Of a stretch of 64,000 bases of DNA, positions 35,947 to 46,661 are shown in pieces (within the stretch, counting starts at the first letter, position 1; every line of letters begins with the position of its first letter). The notes beneath the pieces were generated by a model, which was given only the letters and a program-made list of their open reading frames with translations, did not search any database and was not told where the DNA came from. The stretch covers positions 19,301,866 through 19,365,865 of the forward strand of contig JANAVB010023996.1 of assembly GCA_029216955.1 (NCBI GenBank), in the 5' to 3' direction. The position numbers were made by a program, and so were the translations under genes. This DNA comes from Iris pallida. Lineage: Eukaryota > Streptophyta > Magnoliopsida > Asparagales > Iridaceae.

Positions 35947-36300
35947 CACTACCAAAATACGCTCATTTAGCGACGGAGGTTTAGCGACGGAATTATTCCG
36001 TCGGTATTAGCGACGGATTCGTGGCCGCTCAGCGACTGATTACCGACCACAAACATTTGCCATTTTTTATTTTAATTTTAGGGGCAGGAAAGGTCGCACA
36101 TCCGTCGCTAGTGTGTCGGTGTTATAGCGACGGATCTTCGGTCGTCGCCACGTAGTCGTTTATTTGGCGGGAATTGTGTATATAATTGGCGGGACATATC
36201 TTCGACTACGTAGCGACGGATATTCAGTCGGATAATCAATAATAGCGACTACCTGGCGACGAATTTTTCGTAGTCGCGATTCCGTCGCTAAATGAGCATT
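35947..36300. repeat. CACTA-2 left terminal and subterminal repeats
   Basis: TTAGCGACGGA, its inverse TCCGTCG and near variants occur about every 15-40 bp. TNPA-type protein binding is inferred from the family. Confidence 0.85.
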
Positions 36301-36354
36301 CCAGACTTAAATGAAAAGGCGGGGGGAACTTTTGGCATTCCTTCCAAATTCAAT

Positions 36355-36361
36355 CTCTCTC

Positions 36362-36394
<33 letters not shown>

Positions 36395-36450
36395 TCGCTC
36401 GGCTTCGTGAACGGCGACGGCGTCCTCTCCTCTCTCTCTTCCGAAGGTAA

Positions 36451-36483
<33 letters not shown>
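36355..36483. repeat. (CT)n microsatellites
   Basis: Two CT runs (about 36355-36398 and 36428-36481) surround CGGCTTCGTGAACGGCGACG. They sit upstream of the GC-rich minisatellite and may be transposase leader sequence. Confidence 0.9.
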
Positions 36484-36486
<3 letters not shown>

Positions 36487-36519
36487 CGCGGTGTCGACGT
36501 AGGGGCAGCGGGGGTGGCG

Positions 36520-36850
36520 GGCTTGGGGACATTCGGGCTTGGGGCGGGGGCGTCGGGGGCTGGGCGGCTGGCTTGGGGCGGGGGCGTCGGGGGCTGGACG
36601 GCTGGCTTGGGACGGGGGCGGCGGGCTTGGGGACATTCTGGCTTGGGGCGGAGGCGTCGGGGGCTGGGCGGCTGGCTTGGGGCGGAGGCGTCGGGGGCTG
36701 GGCGGCTGGCTTGGGGCGGGGGCGTCGGGGGCTGGGCGGCTGGCTTGGGGCGGGGGCGGCGGGCTTGGGGACATTCGGGCTTGGGGCGGGGGCGTCGGGG
36801 GCTGTGCGGCGGGCTTGGGGCGGTGGGCTTTGGTCGAGGGCGGCGGGGGG
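36520..36850. repeat. GC-rich minisatellite
   Basis: Tandem units of about 35-37 bp built from GGGGCGTCGGGGGCTGGGCG and GCTGGCTTGGGGC, with GGGGACATTCGGGCTT recurring at three points. All strands carry open frames only because the repeat lacks stops; they encode Gly/Ala/Arg or Pro/Ser repeats with no family match. Confidence 0.9.
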
Positions 36851-37350
36851 CTTTGCTTATTAAATTCATCTAATTTATATATTGGCTAAATAATGTGTTA
36901 TCCATATTGGGTGTTATCCATTAGTTTGGTGGTGTTTGGATTAGTAAATGTGAATATGGCGTTTGGGTTCATGGTGTATATATTCACTGTGTCAAGGACA
37001 GTACGAGTTCTTCATCTGCATAAGTCAGTGTTTGGGTTCATGGTCTATACATCTAACTGTGATATACATATATATATGTGCCTATTATAATTAGCATGCA
37101 GGACGGCTTGGGGTGTAATGTGTGATTGTAGACATGGTAGGAATTATAGGTAATTAACGCTAGTGTGACTATTGGTATCGAAAAACAAATAATTATTAAT
37201 AAATTATTTACATTTAAAAACATATATTTTATACATTTAGGCATAATTTTAAGTATTTCAGCGTTATTTCTTAGTAGTTTTGAAATTATATGAAATAGTA
37301 GTCACCCGTACCGATTGGTTTTGCCGAATTGACCGGAACAAAGATCCCCA
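36851..37350. other. CACTA-2 leader spacer
   Basis: AT-rich with a short repeated phrase GTTTGGGTTCATGGT (36960 and 37028). No gene seen. Confidence 0.45.
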
Positions 37351-37884
37351 TAGTCGGTATCGGTCAATATTTGGTATCGATCGGTATCGGATCGGAACAT
37401 GCCAAACCGTATCGGTATCGGCCGTATCGGATCGGTATCGGCCGATACTTTAAACCATGCTATCGGTATCGAACTATCGGTATCGGTATCGGTATCGCAC
37501 TATCGGTATCGGTATCGCAGTATCGGTATCGAACTATCGGTATCGAACTATCGGTATCGGTATCGGTATCGCACTATCGGTATCGGTATCGGTATCGCAC
37601 TATCGGTATCGGTATCGGTATCGCAGTATCGGTATCGAACTATCGGTATCGAACTATCGGTATCGGTATCGGTATCGCACTATCGATATCGGTATCGCAG
37701 TATCGGTATCGAACTATCGGTATCAAACTATCGGTATCGGTATCAGTAACGCACTATCGGTATCGGTATCAGTATCACACTATCGGTATCGGTATCGGTA
37801 TCGCACTATCGGTATCGGTATCGCAGTATCGGTATCGAACTATCGGTATCGGTATCGCACTATCGGTATCGGTATCGGTATCGA
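37351..37884. repeat. GGTATC hexamer satellite
   Basis: The core 37461-37884 is built almost wholly of GGTATC with punctuation words CGAACTATC, CGCACTATC and CGCAGTATC forming irregular higher-order blocks. The 37351-37460 lead-in is more diverged (CCGTATCGGATCGG). All three forward frames are open because the hexamer holds no stop, reading Tyr-Arg, Ile-Gly or Ser-Val. Confidence 0.95.
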
Positions 37885-38015
37885 ACTACTAGTAACAACT
37901 GTATTTATATTTTTCTCTTCTCGAGCTAGAATACTAGCGGATCCACCAGTTACATGATTATATACTAATTCTATTTAGTTCGTCTTACTATACAGATTTT
38001 TATATCTAATCTGTG

Positions 38016-41000
38016 ATGGATCGTTATTTCGTTGATCGTACATGGATGTACAAACGACATCACGAGAGCAGAATAGGTGTGAGTGACGATTTTTAGGCAG
38101 GCGTAGAAGTGTTTCTTAAGTATGCCATGAGCAAAGCTCAGTTTATGGACGGTAACAAAATCAAGTGTCCATGTCGTAATTGTCGCAATAGACGTTACGA
38201 AGAAGTGGTGAGTGTAAGAGATCATTTGACCCGTAAGGGTTTCGTACGTGATTACGACCTGTGGTCATCGCAAGGTGAACTATATGCCGAAAGACAGGTT
38301 GCGAATGCTGCTACTTATGCTTTTGATGATAATGCTGTAGCGGATTTTGTCGTCGATGACGACGAATGCTCCGTTGATTATGGAGACGTGCAGAACCTTG
38401 CACGAGATATGGTGTACGACGCGGCAGGGCCTAATTTTGATCCGGAGGATCCTAATCCCGAGGCGAAGGAGTTCTATGATATGTTTCAGGATGCTGAAAC
38501 TTCTTTATATCCTGGTTGTGATCCACATTCCGTACTGTCAGTGACGATACGGTTGTTGAACATAAAGTCCGATTTTAACTTGCCACAAACTTGCTATGAT
38601 CGGATTACACAACTAATGAAGGAGGTGTTACCGAAGGAATCAAAAGAGCTTCCAAAAAACTTCTACAAGTCAAAAAAGATGGTCCGACAACTGGGACTGG
38701 GGTACGACAAGATAGATTGTTTCCGCAACGGATGCATGTTGTACTATAAGGAGAACGAGGATGTAGAAAGTTGTCGCTTCTGTAATGCGGATCGTTACAA
38801 GGAAGTCAGGGAAAAAGGAAAGTCAACTAGAAAACGACGTCCTTACAAGTATATGCATTACTTGTCGATCACGAAGCGCTTGCAGAGGATGTATATGTCT
38901 CAGAATACAGCAGAACACATGACGTGGCACAACGAAGAACGCACAAAGGACGATGGAGAATTGTCACATCCTTCGGATGGAGAGGCGTGGAAATATTTCA
39001 ATTTTTGCCATCCGAATTTTGCTGCAGAGCCCAGAAATATACACATGGGGCTATGTTCTGATGGATTCGCCCCTTTCGGGCAGTCGGGATCTCAATACTC
39101 CTGCTGGCCGGTCATTCTGACCCCTTACAATCTGCCACCATGGATGTGTATGAAGACTCCTTATATGTTCTTGACAGCTATCATACCGGGTCCCAAAAAT
39201 TCGACGAAGAATATCGATATATATTTACAGCCGTTGGTGGATGAGCTAAAACAGCTGTGGGAGATCGGCGTCACGACGTATGATATTTCCAGGAAACAGA
39301 ACTTTCAGATGAGAGCTTCACTGATGTGGACAATCAATAATTTTCCCGCATACGGTATGCTGTCGGGATGGAGTACTCACGGCACCCTGTCTTGTCCGAT
39401 ATGTATGCAAAATAGTAAGGCGTTCCGCCTTAAGCATGGAGGAAAAACTTCTTTCTTTGATTGTCATCGTCAATTTCTGCCCGCGAGTCATCCTTGGAGA
39501 AAGAATAAGGACGCATTCAGAGCTGAAAAACAAGAATTTTCTCATCCGCCTGCCAGATTGTCGGGATACGATATTTGGGAAGATGTAAAGGATTTTCCTA
39601 CTGTAATGGAAGATCCATCGAACAATCGTGTCGATGGGTTCGGACAAACCCATAACTGGACCAAACGGAGTATCTTCTGGGACTTGCCTTATTGGAAAGA
39701 TAATCTTATAAGGCATAATCTTGATGTTATGCATATCGAAAAGAATGTGTTCGATAATGTCTTCAATACCGTCATGGACATTAAAGGAAAGACGAAGGAC
39801 AATCAAAAAGCAAGACAAGACATTGCCGAGATATGCAAACGTCCTTATCTGAACTTGATACAAAGGGGAGCTGCTGGACAATTAAGTAAGCCGATAGCAC
39901 AATACACATTGAGCAAAGAAGATAGATTAATAATCTGCAAGTGGGTATCTACTTTAAGATTTCTCGACGGCTATGTGTCGAATTTGTCTAGATGCGTTGA
40001 CCTCAATGAACGCAAGCTAACGGGAATGAAGAGTCATGACTGCCACGTGTTTATGGAAAGATTACTGCCCATTGCTTTGAAAGAGTTGTTGCCTTCTGCT
40101 GTATGGGTTTTGTTGGCCGAACTATCAATATTTTTTAGGGATATTTGTTCAACTAAGTTGACTGTGCAACACATGGTTGAACTTGAGGAGAAGATTATCT
40201 TAACAATTTGCAAGTTGGAGAAAATATTTCCTTCTGGCTTCTTCGACAGCATGGAACATCTATCGATTCATCTAGCATACGAAGCCCTTGTCGGTGCATC
40301 TGTTCATTATCGATGGATGTACCCATTTGAAAGGTACATAAATATCGATATAATTTAAGTTGAATTTTTATTTATTTTAAAATTCTTTCTTAATTCTCAA
40401 GATAATTTGTCTCTCTAGATACCTACACCATCTAAAGAAGAAAGTTGGCAACAAAGCTCATATAGAGGCTTCGATATGCGAAGCATATCTTATCGAAGAG
40501 GTTTCAAACTTCTGCTCCATTTATTTCGATACTCATGTTAAAACAAATCGAAATAGACCTCAAAGGAATGACGAGGACGTTGAGGATGGAGAAATATTCA
40601 ATGTAAGGGGCAAGCCTGTTGGGGCTAGTAAAAGACGGTGGTTGACAGACGACAAGTATGATGCCGCTCACCGATATGTCTTGTTAAACTGTGACATACA
40701 AGAAGTGAAAGATTTGGAGAAGTAAGTCAGTACACTAAATATCGTTATAATCTCGAATTTGATGAAGTAAGTGACTACACTTATATATTATTATTTTCTC
40801 TAATAGTGTATTTAGAGATGAAATCAAAATGAGGAGACCCGATATTACCGATGAGGGACTTCAAAGAGAGGTTGATTGTACATTTCCATCATGGTTTCGC
40901 AAATACGTAAGTAACTGTGATTATAATTGAGATTATTAATATATAATCTGAAACATTTAAATTATAAATATTTGTTTACAGGTTTTATTGCCTGAAACAA

Positions 41001-41638
41001 CACTCACTCATGAGAGTGTTCGTTATCTGGCACTGGGACCGAAGAAGCAAATAAAGACTTGGCCAGGCTATGTCGTTAATGGCTTCAGGTTTAAGTCAAC
41101 TCAGAATGCTATAAATGTCGAATTTATCAATGACGGCATCAATACCAAGGATTCCGATGTTTGCATAAGAGGCACCGTCTATGACGACGAGCCAGACTTT
41201 GACTATTATGGAGTGCTTCGGAATATTGTAGATTTACAATATACTGGCCCATATGATATACATATTGTGATGTTCAAATGTGAGTGGTTCGATACGACAC
41301 CAAATATCGGTTGGAGAATCGATAAACAATTTGGATTCGTCGATATAAATCATCGCAGGAGGTATAGAGGGTCCGATACATTTGCAATAGCAAATCAGGC
41401 TGTTCAAGTCTACTATACAAGCTACCCAAGGCGTCGTAGAGATCGATTTGACTGGTGGGCAGTATGCAAGATTAAATCTAGAAATACATTCAACGTTGGA
41501 GACCCAGCATACCAAGAGGACCAGATCGAAAAGTCCCAATACTTGGGACAACACTCAGATACAATGGATGTTGAAGATATTGTTGAGGAAAATAGAGGGG
41601 AGGAAGAGGTTGATACACAATACTTAGCTGTCAACTAG
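38016..41638 (+). CDS. TNP2-type CACTA transposase (four exons, one early TAG)
   Basis: Exons are 38016-40333, 40419-40721, 40807-40906 and 40982-41638, all with GT-AG introns that keep frame. ATG at 38016 starts MDRYFVDRTWMYKRH, the usual N-terminus, but TAG at 38094-38096 follows. The next ATG, 38109, gives 1094 residues. From 38109, the transposase-associated domain has CPCRNCRN (residues ~19-26). The Transposase_21 core has SDGFAPFG, YSCWPVILTPYNLPPWMCMK, IIPGPKNSTKNIDIYLQPL and FPAYGMLSG (~316-425), then HNLDVMHIEKNVFDN (~535). WMYPFER precedes intron 1. DUF4218-like and DUF4216-like regions follow, ending DTQYLAVN. It should cut and join the CACTA ends in the nucleus. A second TAG (41636) is followed by an in-frame acidic tail. 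Activity is uncertain because the N-terminal motif is cut off. Confidence 0.9.
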
Positions 41639-41821
41639 GGGAGAAAGAGGCGTCTTGTCCCAAATTTTGAGGCAGAAGAAGAAGAAGAAGAAGAAGAAGA
41701 AGAAGAATTTGATGGGGATGAGGATACAGATGAAATCGACGATAAAGATAAGGATGAGGATGAGGATGAGGAGGACGATGATGAAGACGAGGCCGAGGAT
41801 GAGAACGAAGACGATGATTAG
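41639..41821 (+). other. In-frame acidic tail after the transposase stop
   Basis: After TAG at 41636-41638 the same frame stays open for 60 codons to TAG at 41819-41821. It reads GRKRRLVPNFEA, a run of Glu, then an Asp/Glu-rich stretch ending NEDDD. The basic GRKRR resembles a nuclear-localisation signal. It is probably the original C-terminus, cut off by a single nonsense change. The (GAA)n tract is 41675-41706. Confidence 0.65.
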
Positions 41822-41934
41822 GTTAAATATTGTTGTATAGTAAAAACAATTCCAATTACGTGAATTAAGTTTGACCTCATAAAAGCAATTACGTGAATTC
41901 ATATTTTTTTCATTCGATTATTTACTTATTGCAG

Positions 41935-41985
41935 ATGGCACTCCTAGTCTTTTTCGTCGCGGCGGCACTCGTCTCCCTACTGGTG
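41935..41985 (+). other. Possible 5' exon of the TNPA-like gene
   Basis: ATG follows an AG acceptor-like site (TTATTGCAG|ATG) and 17 codons later meets a GGTATG donor. The next acceptor (TTTACAG, to 42064) joins in frame to GTCATGATGGCTGGC at 42065. If used, the protein gains 18 residues; otherwise the start is 42068. Confidence 0.35.
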
Positions 41986-42067
41986 GTATGTATATTTTTG
42001 TTTAGTTTTTTATATCCATTTACACTTTCATATTGTTAATTATGTTTATCTGTTCTATTTACAGGTC

Positions 42068-44012
42068 ATGATGGCTGGCCGTGGTCGTGGTGCTGGTCGT
42101 GGTGGTGGTGGTGGTGGTGGTGGTGCGGGTCGTGGTCGTGGTCGTACTGGTGCTGGTGGTTGTGGTCGCATTCAGAGTTCCCGGGATGTGACCCCATCGA
42201 GCGAGCCCGACCCAGAGAGTACCCCGGGCACAGACGCATCCCGCCCTCGATCGACCACTTCATCGAGGCATCAGTCCAGATCTGCTAGCAGATCCGATCC
42301 GCTATCGGAACCACCAGCAGCGGATCCACCAGGGGATGCCCCAGTTACTGCACAGTGGGCCCCGGAGTACCCCCATACTCAGTTCCATCTGGTTACTGGG
42401 GAGTACATACGTGGACCCGCGGATCCTCCGACGGCACCAGAGAGGCCGAGAGGCGAGTTCCGACGAGAGCTATGGCCCGCGGGGACCTCGTAAGTAAATT
42501 TAAGTTAATTTATTAAATTTCTTTCATTTATTCAAGTTAATAATACAGTCGTTTCTTCTTTGTAGGTTTTTTCGTTTAATGTTGGCAGGGCCCTTGGAGA
42601 AATTATCAGGGCTAACTTCCACGGTCCTTACCTCAACTTTACGTCGGTGCCCCCAACCGAGCAGTACGTCTGGCTCGACGAGTTGAGAGTATATATCTAT
42701 ATTTTTTTGTTTAAGTCTATGTGATTCTTTAATCAACATTTGTAAATTACGTGATAATTGATTTTCTGTGTTAGAGAACGTACTGGTGGCCCCCCTATCG
42801 CGAGGAGGGGATCCGCAGGACCTACCGAAGCACATGCTCGAAGAAGATACGAGATATGATTTATGACCTAAAGATGGGGCATACGAGGCCGAATTGGATC
42901 CGACAGGACTATTATGAGGACATCTTAGGCATGATGGATAACCCTGCATACAAGGAGAAATCGAAGAAGGCGAAGGTGAACCGATCTGCCGCGGGCCTTC
43001 ATACGGGGGGATCAAGGTCTCACGCAGCGACACTTGCAGATCTGGTGAGCAACCGTAAATTTATTTCACTATCGAATTAGGTATTATTAATTAAAGGAGT
43101 TAATTAGTTTCTACGCAAATTTCGTATGCAGGCCCAACGGGCGGTGAAGGAGGGAAGGGCGCCAGAATCGGTCACCATGTACGACGTCTTCCAGTATACG
43201 CACAAAAGACGGAAGGACGGGAGCTTCGTCGACGAGAGGGCGAAGGAGACTGATGTAAGTACTTATGATTATGAGATTAACGTTAGAATTAAAAGTATTC
43301 GGACTATAACTTAGGTAAACTTAGGATTCACACTTAACTTAGTAAAATATAGGATTTAGATTACAACTTAGGTAAATCTTATAATATAAACACATTCATT
43401 TGATAGGCTGCGTATCGTGAGGCCCTTAGTCGGGCTCAGTTAACTGACACCGAGGATGTCGGTGAAACGACGCCCTTCCGGACGCCCTCTTCTTTGGCCG
43501 CTCGAAACGACTTGTTCGTAGATACCGTCGGCGGCTTTAAGAAAGGGTACCTGTACGGAATCGGCTCCCTAGGGCCATTGCATATGGCGACGCAGAGATT
43601 TCTACCGACACCGCCTCCTCCCGTGGCCCGGGCAGACGATGATGTTAGGTCGCAGCTTACGCAGCTGCACGAGGCGGTGTCGTCCTTGCGGGAGCAATTT
43701 GCCATGCACTTTCCGCCTGCGTCTGCTGCTGCCGGGGCGTCTGCTGCTGCCGGTACGTCTGCTGATGGTGCTCGTCCGTCTTCTACTGGTCCGTCGACTG
43801 CAGGTGTCGGTCCGTCTTCCGTGGGCCACCTTTCTTTCAACCCTGAAGCCCCTGTGCTACCGCCTACGGCTGTGACGGCACTCCTGGATCTCATGTCCGG
43901 AGAGCAGCTTCGCCGACTTCCGAGCACTGTCTACGACGTCTTGCCTCCGTACCTTGTAGAGGAGTATATGCGTCGGTCGAATACGGGAACGAACAATCGA
44001 CCTCCTCCTTAA
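42068..44012 (+). CDS. TNPA-like / Transposase_24 protein, five exons
   Basis: Exons 42068-42489, 42589-42688, 42775-43044, 43132-43254 and 43407-44012 join in frame to 506 residues. The N-terminus is Gly/Arg-rich (GRGRGAGRGG), then a Ser/Pro linker. The Transposase_24 (PF03004-type) region has ANFHGPYLNFTSVPPTEQYV, WLDELR, PNWIRQDYYEDI, KSKKAKVNRSA, HTGGSRSHAA, then MYDVFQYTHKRRKDGSFVDE. GGFKKGYLYGIGSLG is followed by an Ala/Ser/Gly linker and a C-terminus ending NNRPPP. In En/Spm-type elements the second gene encodes the protein that binds subterminal repeats and brings the ends together; that role is inferred. The acceptor at 42588 was chosen because it keeps frame; an upstream AG at 42565 does not. 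No lesion seen. Confidence 0.88.
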
Positions 44013-44137
44013 AATGTTGTATTAAGAAAATTTGGATTATTTGTGAGAGCTTTGAACTAATTGTGCTATAATCGGCTTATAGCACCGGATATTATGTTAC
44101 TCTTTAGTATAATTGATATTTATTTTCTATTAATTTA

Positions 44138-44270
44138 GTTTGGTCTGTGATTCTTGGATAATTGGTCGTATGTGCATATTTGGTCTATGTGATTCTTGGA
44201 TAATTGGTGTGCATTATATATTTGGTCTGTATGATTGTTGGATAATTGGTGTGCATTATATATTGGTTTG
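44138..44270. repeat. ~42-bp tandem repeat, three copies
   Basis: TTTGGTCTGTGATTCTTGGA plus TAATTGGTGTGCATTATATA repeats with starts near 44138, 44179 and 44221, just after the TNPA-like stop. Confidence 0.88.
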
Positions 44271-44329
44271 GTTTATGCATATATTTGTGAACAGGGAAAG
44301 TGCTGCCAAATTTTTTTCCCAAAAAACCC

Positions 44330-45134
44330 AGTTAGCGACGGACTAGTGACCGTTTAGCGACGGATATTCCCAGTTGCCGACGGGTTTTCGACGGATAAGC
44401 CGTCGCTACCTGGAGGTTTTAAACTGTTTGCAGTCAGCGACGGGTTAGCGACGGATCATCCGTCGGCAACGTTCTGGTGGTATAAGCTTCGACGGAACAG
44501 CGACGGAATAGCCGTCGCCAGGGCGACGGATAACCAGCCGCTAATCCGTCGCCAAATACAGCGACGGATTAGCGGCTGGTTATCCGTCGCCATGGTTCTG
44601 GAAATGCATGACATTTCCAGAACCATAGCGACGGATAATCAGTCAGCAATCCGTCGCTGTGGCATCGCGGTAGCGACGGGTCCGTGACGACTATTCCGTC
44701 GCCATGGTGCTGGAAATGCCAAGCATTTCCAGAACCTGATCGACGGATAGTCCGTCATAAGACCGTCGCAAATCCGTCGTTAAGTACCGACGGATACCGA
44801 CGGCTTGGCGACGGATCGATACGATCTGATACGCTGTTACGACGGGTTACCGACGGAAAGTTACGTCGCTATTTCCTACACAGTTCAATACTTAATAGTT
44901 GAAATGGACGAAAATCCGTCGGGAACGTGTCGCTAATGCTTCGTATTGTGACGTCGAAAATTCGTCGCTATTCCGTTGCCGTGACGACAACTTAGCGACG
45001 GAACGTTATTAGCGACGAGCTGATTGCCGACGGATTATTTTGGCCAAAATCCGTCGGTTATCAGTCGCTAATGGTAATTACCGTCAGTTTCGCGACGGAT
45101 GTGGCCGTCGCTAAAACGATAAATTTTGGTAGTG
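44330..45134. repeat. CACTA-2 right subterminal array with hairpins
   Basis: About 800 bp dense in GCGACGGAT and ATCCGTCGC in both orientations, ending in the terminal repeat TTTTGGTAGTG. It contains a perfect 31-bp inverted repeat (44522-44552 with 44561-44591, 8-base loop) and a 15-bp one (44592-44606 with 44612-44626). It is longer and more palindromic than the left end. Confidence 0.88.
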
Positions 45135-45858
45135 ACATGAATTCTAAAATTGGAACCATGACTTTCCATAGCCAAAGTTCCTTATTTAAATTATATTTTA
45201 GATTATTATTAGGTTAAATTAGATTTTTAAGGGATTTAATATAGAATTAGATAATATTTTTTTGGTATTTAAGTACTTATTGACCTTAAAAATATTATTA
45301 TAATATTTTCTATATATTTAAGTTATAGTTTTTGACCTAACATGATTTTTCTATAGTTTCCAAAATATTTATTTAATTTTGTTGTATTTGAGATTGATAT
45401 TGAGACATAGACAGCGTACTACCGTTGATGTTGTGGCATAGGTTGGACTTGGCTACATACTCATTTATCCGCCGAGCAAGTCTTAGCTCGTGTTGAAACT
45501 TATATCCGGTCTGCCTAAGGGCTGTAACATGATTGACAAATCCTAGGGTTGATCATGTATGACTTTAACTCTTGCTAGTCTTCATATTTTGTATGACTAG
45601 CTTCATGATAATCTGAATATGTAATGTTTGGGATGCCTTACTTTATATGTCTGATGATCTAACATCTTTTAACATTTATTTGCTTGCTTGAGATTGAGCC
45701 CTAGGTTTGTTCCTGACCATAAGAGACTGCTGGCTTGTAGTTAAACCCTCATGCATCTAGACAGCCATGACCGTATTGCGAGGTGGGTTGCACTTTACTG
45801 TACGTAGTTGGCTGTATTTTTCCCCTGCTCTCTAGTATTCTGGTTCTGGGACGTAACA
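45135..45858 (+). mobile_element. Decayed Tekay-like LTR, right part
   Basis: It continues the sequence cut at 35946 by CACTA-2. It ends TTCTGGGACGTAACA at 45858, like the GGTCGTGACA end of the LARD LTRs. The block near 45410-45460 (GACAGCGTACTACCGTTGAT, GGCATAGGTTGGACTTGG) resembles the other LTR ends but is diverged. Confidence 0.5.
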
Positions 45859-46088
45859 AGAACCAAACCTAATACGTTCATCCATACCACAATTGTGTGC
45901 ACAATGTCTTACTCCACCTTGGGCTCGTCGAATCCACCTTTGAAACCAATTCGTCTGGTTGATGCTCCTACTCCACCTTGAGAAGATCCCGTATAATCTG
46001 ATTATACACATGAACGTTCACCATCATCTGTCTCGAGCTAATTAGAGCCGCCCAAACTAGTCATGTAACCATAGGCTCTAATATCACT
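45859..46088 (-). other. Retroelement leader remnant with primer site
   Basis: On the minus strand, 46074-46087 reads GATATTAGAGCC, close to the tRNA-iMet primer site (TGGTATCAGAGCC), directly after an LTR-like end ...TTCCCAACA at 46089. This implies a minus-strand LTR element whose 5' LTR lies to the right of 46089. No coding sequence remains. Confidence 0.45.
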
Positions 46089-46661
46089 TGTTGGGAACGC
46101 TGTGTGACCCGAACCGTAGTTGGCACATGAGATGCGATATTAAATTGGGCCTATGTGCCTTAAAAGAGAATTCTCATGTAAGGCCTGAACCATCTCAATT
46201 ATCTACACCACATGTCCACCTCCTACCCCATTTGAGCGCTCAACCAAAAACGAGATACAATCCAACAACAAGTTGAATCCAAAATCTCTGGTTGCTATTT
46301 TTTTTGATAATTCAATTCTACTATTTATGAAGTAACTATTGTATTATTATTTCGTATATTACAAGTTAAAATATAAATTGTCCATAAAATTGACATGATC
46401 TACCAATTTTCTATTCAACGTTGATTGTCAAACTTTCAAAATCTAAGATCAATATATGGATTTTTAACTCCATGCTTACAAATGATGATAATTACTTATT
46501 TCAATATTAATCTTATGTACGTATAATATTTCATATTTTATTTGTCCTTCTTAATTTTCAGAAGCACCAAAGATAACTCCACCAAAAATTTGTTTAGAAG
46601 GAACTTAACATTCACATATTCATGTTTACAAAGTTTAATTAAGGTGTACAAACTGGGTTTT
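46089..46661 (-). other. Possible LTR remnant, otherwise unassigned
   Basis: It begins TGTTGGGAACGCTG at 46089 next to the primer-site-like sequence. I could not find a matching far end, and no gene is visible. Confidence 0.3.

Larger units (their letters stand above)
35947..45134 (+). mobile_element. CACTA-2: 9188-bp CACTA transposon, nearly intact
   Basis: The left end is CACTACCAAAAT at 35947; the right end, minus strand, is CACTACCAAAAT at 45134. After a 7-base difference both ends continue TTTAGCGACGG. The target duplication ACA is at 35944-35946 and 45135-45137. It carries a TNP2-type transposase and a TNPA-like gene in the same direction, plus dense CGACGGA subterminal words at both ends. 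Long open exons and consistent splice sites suggest it is much younger than CACTA-1. Two TAG codons in the transposase are the only clear lesions. Confidence 0.94.

Noticed and set aside
36288..36889. Pro/Ser/Arg-rich and Gly/Ala-rich frames on both strands
   Set aside because: They are products of the GC-rich minisatellite and CT runs; no domain and no conservation pattern.
37329..37957. Three overlapping frames of 116-187 residues reading Tyr-Arg, Ile-Gly and Ser-Val
   Set aside because: The GGTATC hexamer has no stop in any forward frame, so open frames are automatic.
39318..39881. A 187-residue minus-strand frame inside the transposase
   Set aside because: It is a shadow of the plus-strand TNP2 exon, which has conserved domain motifs.
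43436..43927. A 163-residue minus-strand frame in the TNPA-like last exon
   Set aside because: It is a shadow frame; the plus strand carries the family pattern and joins other exons in frame.
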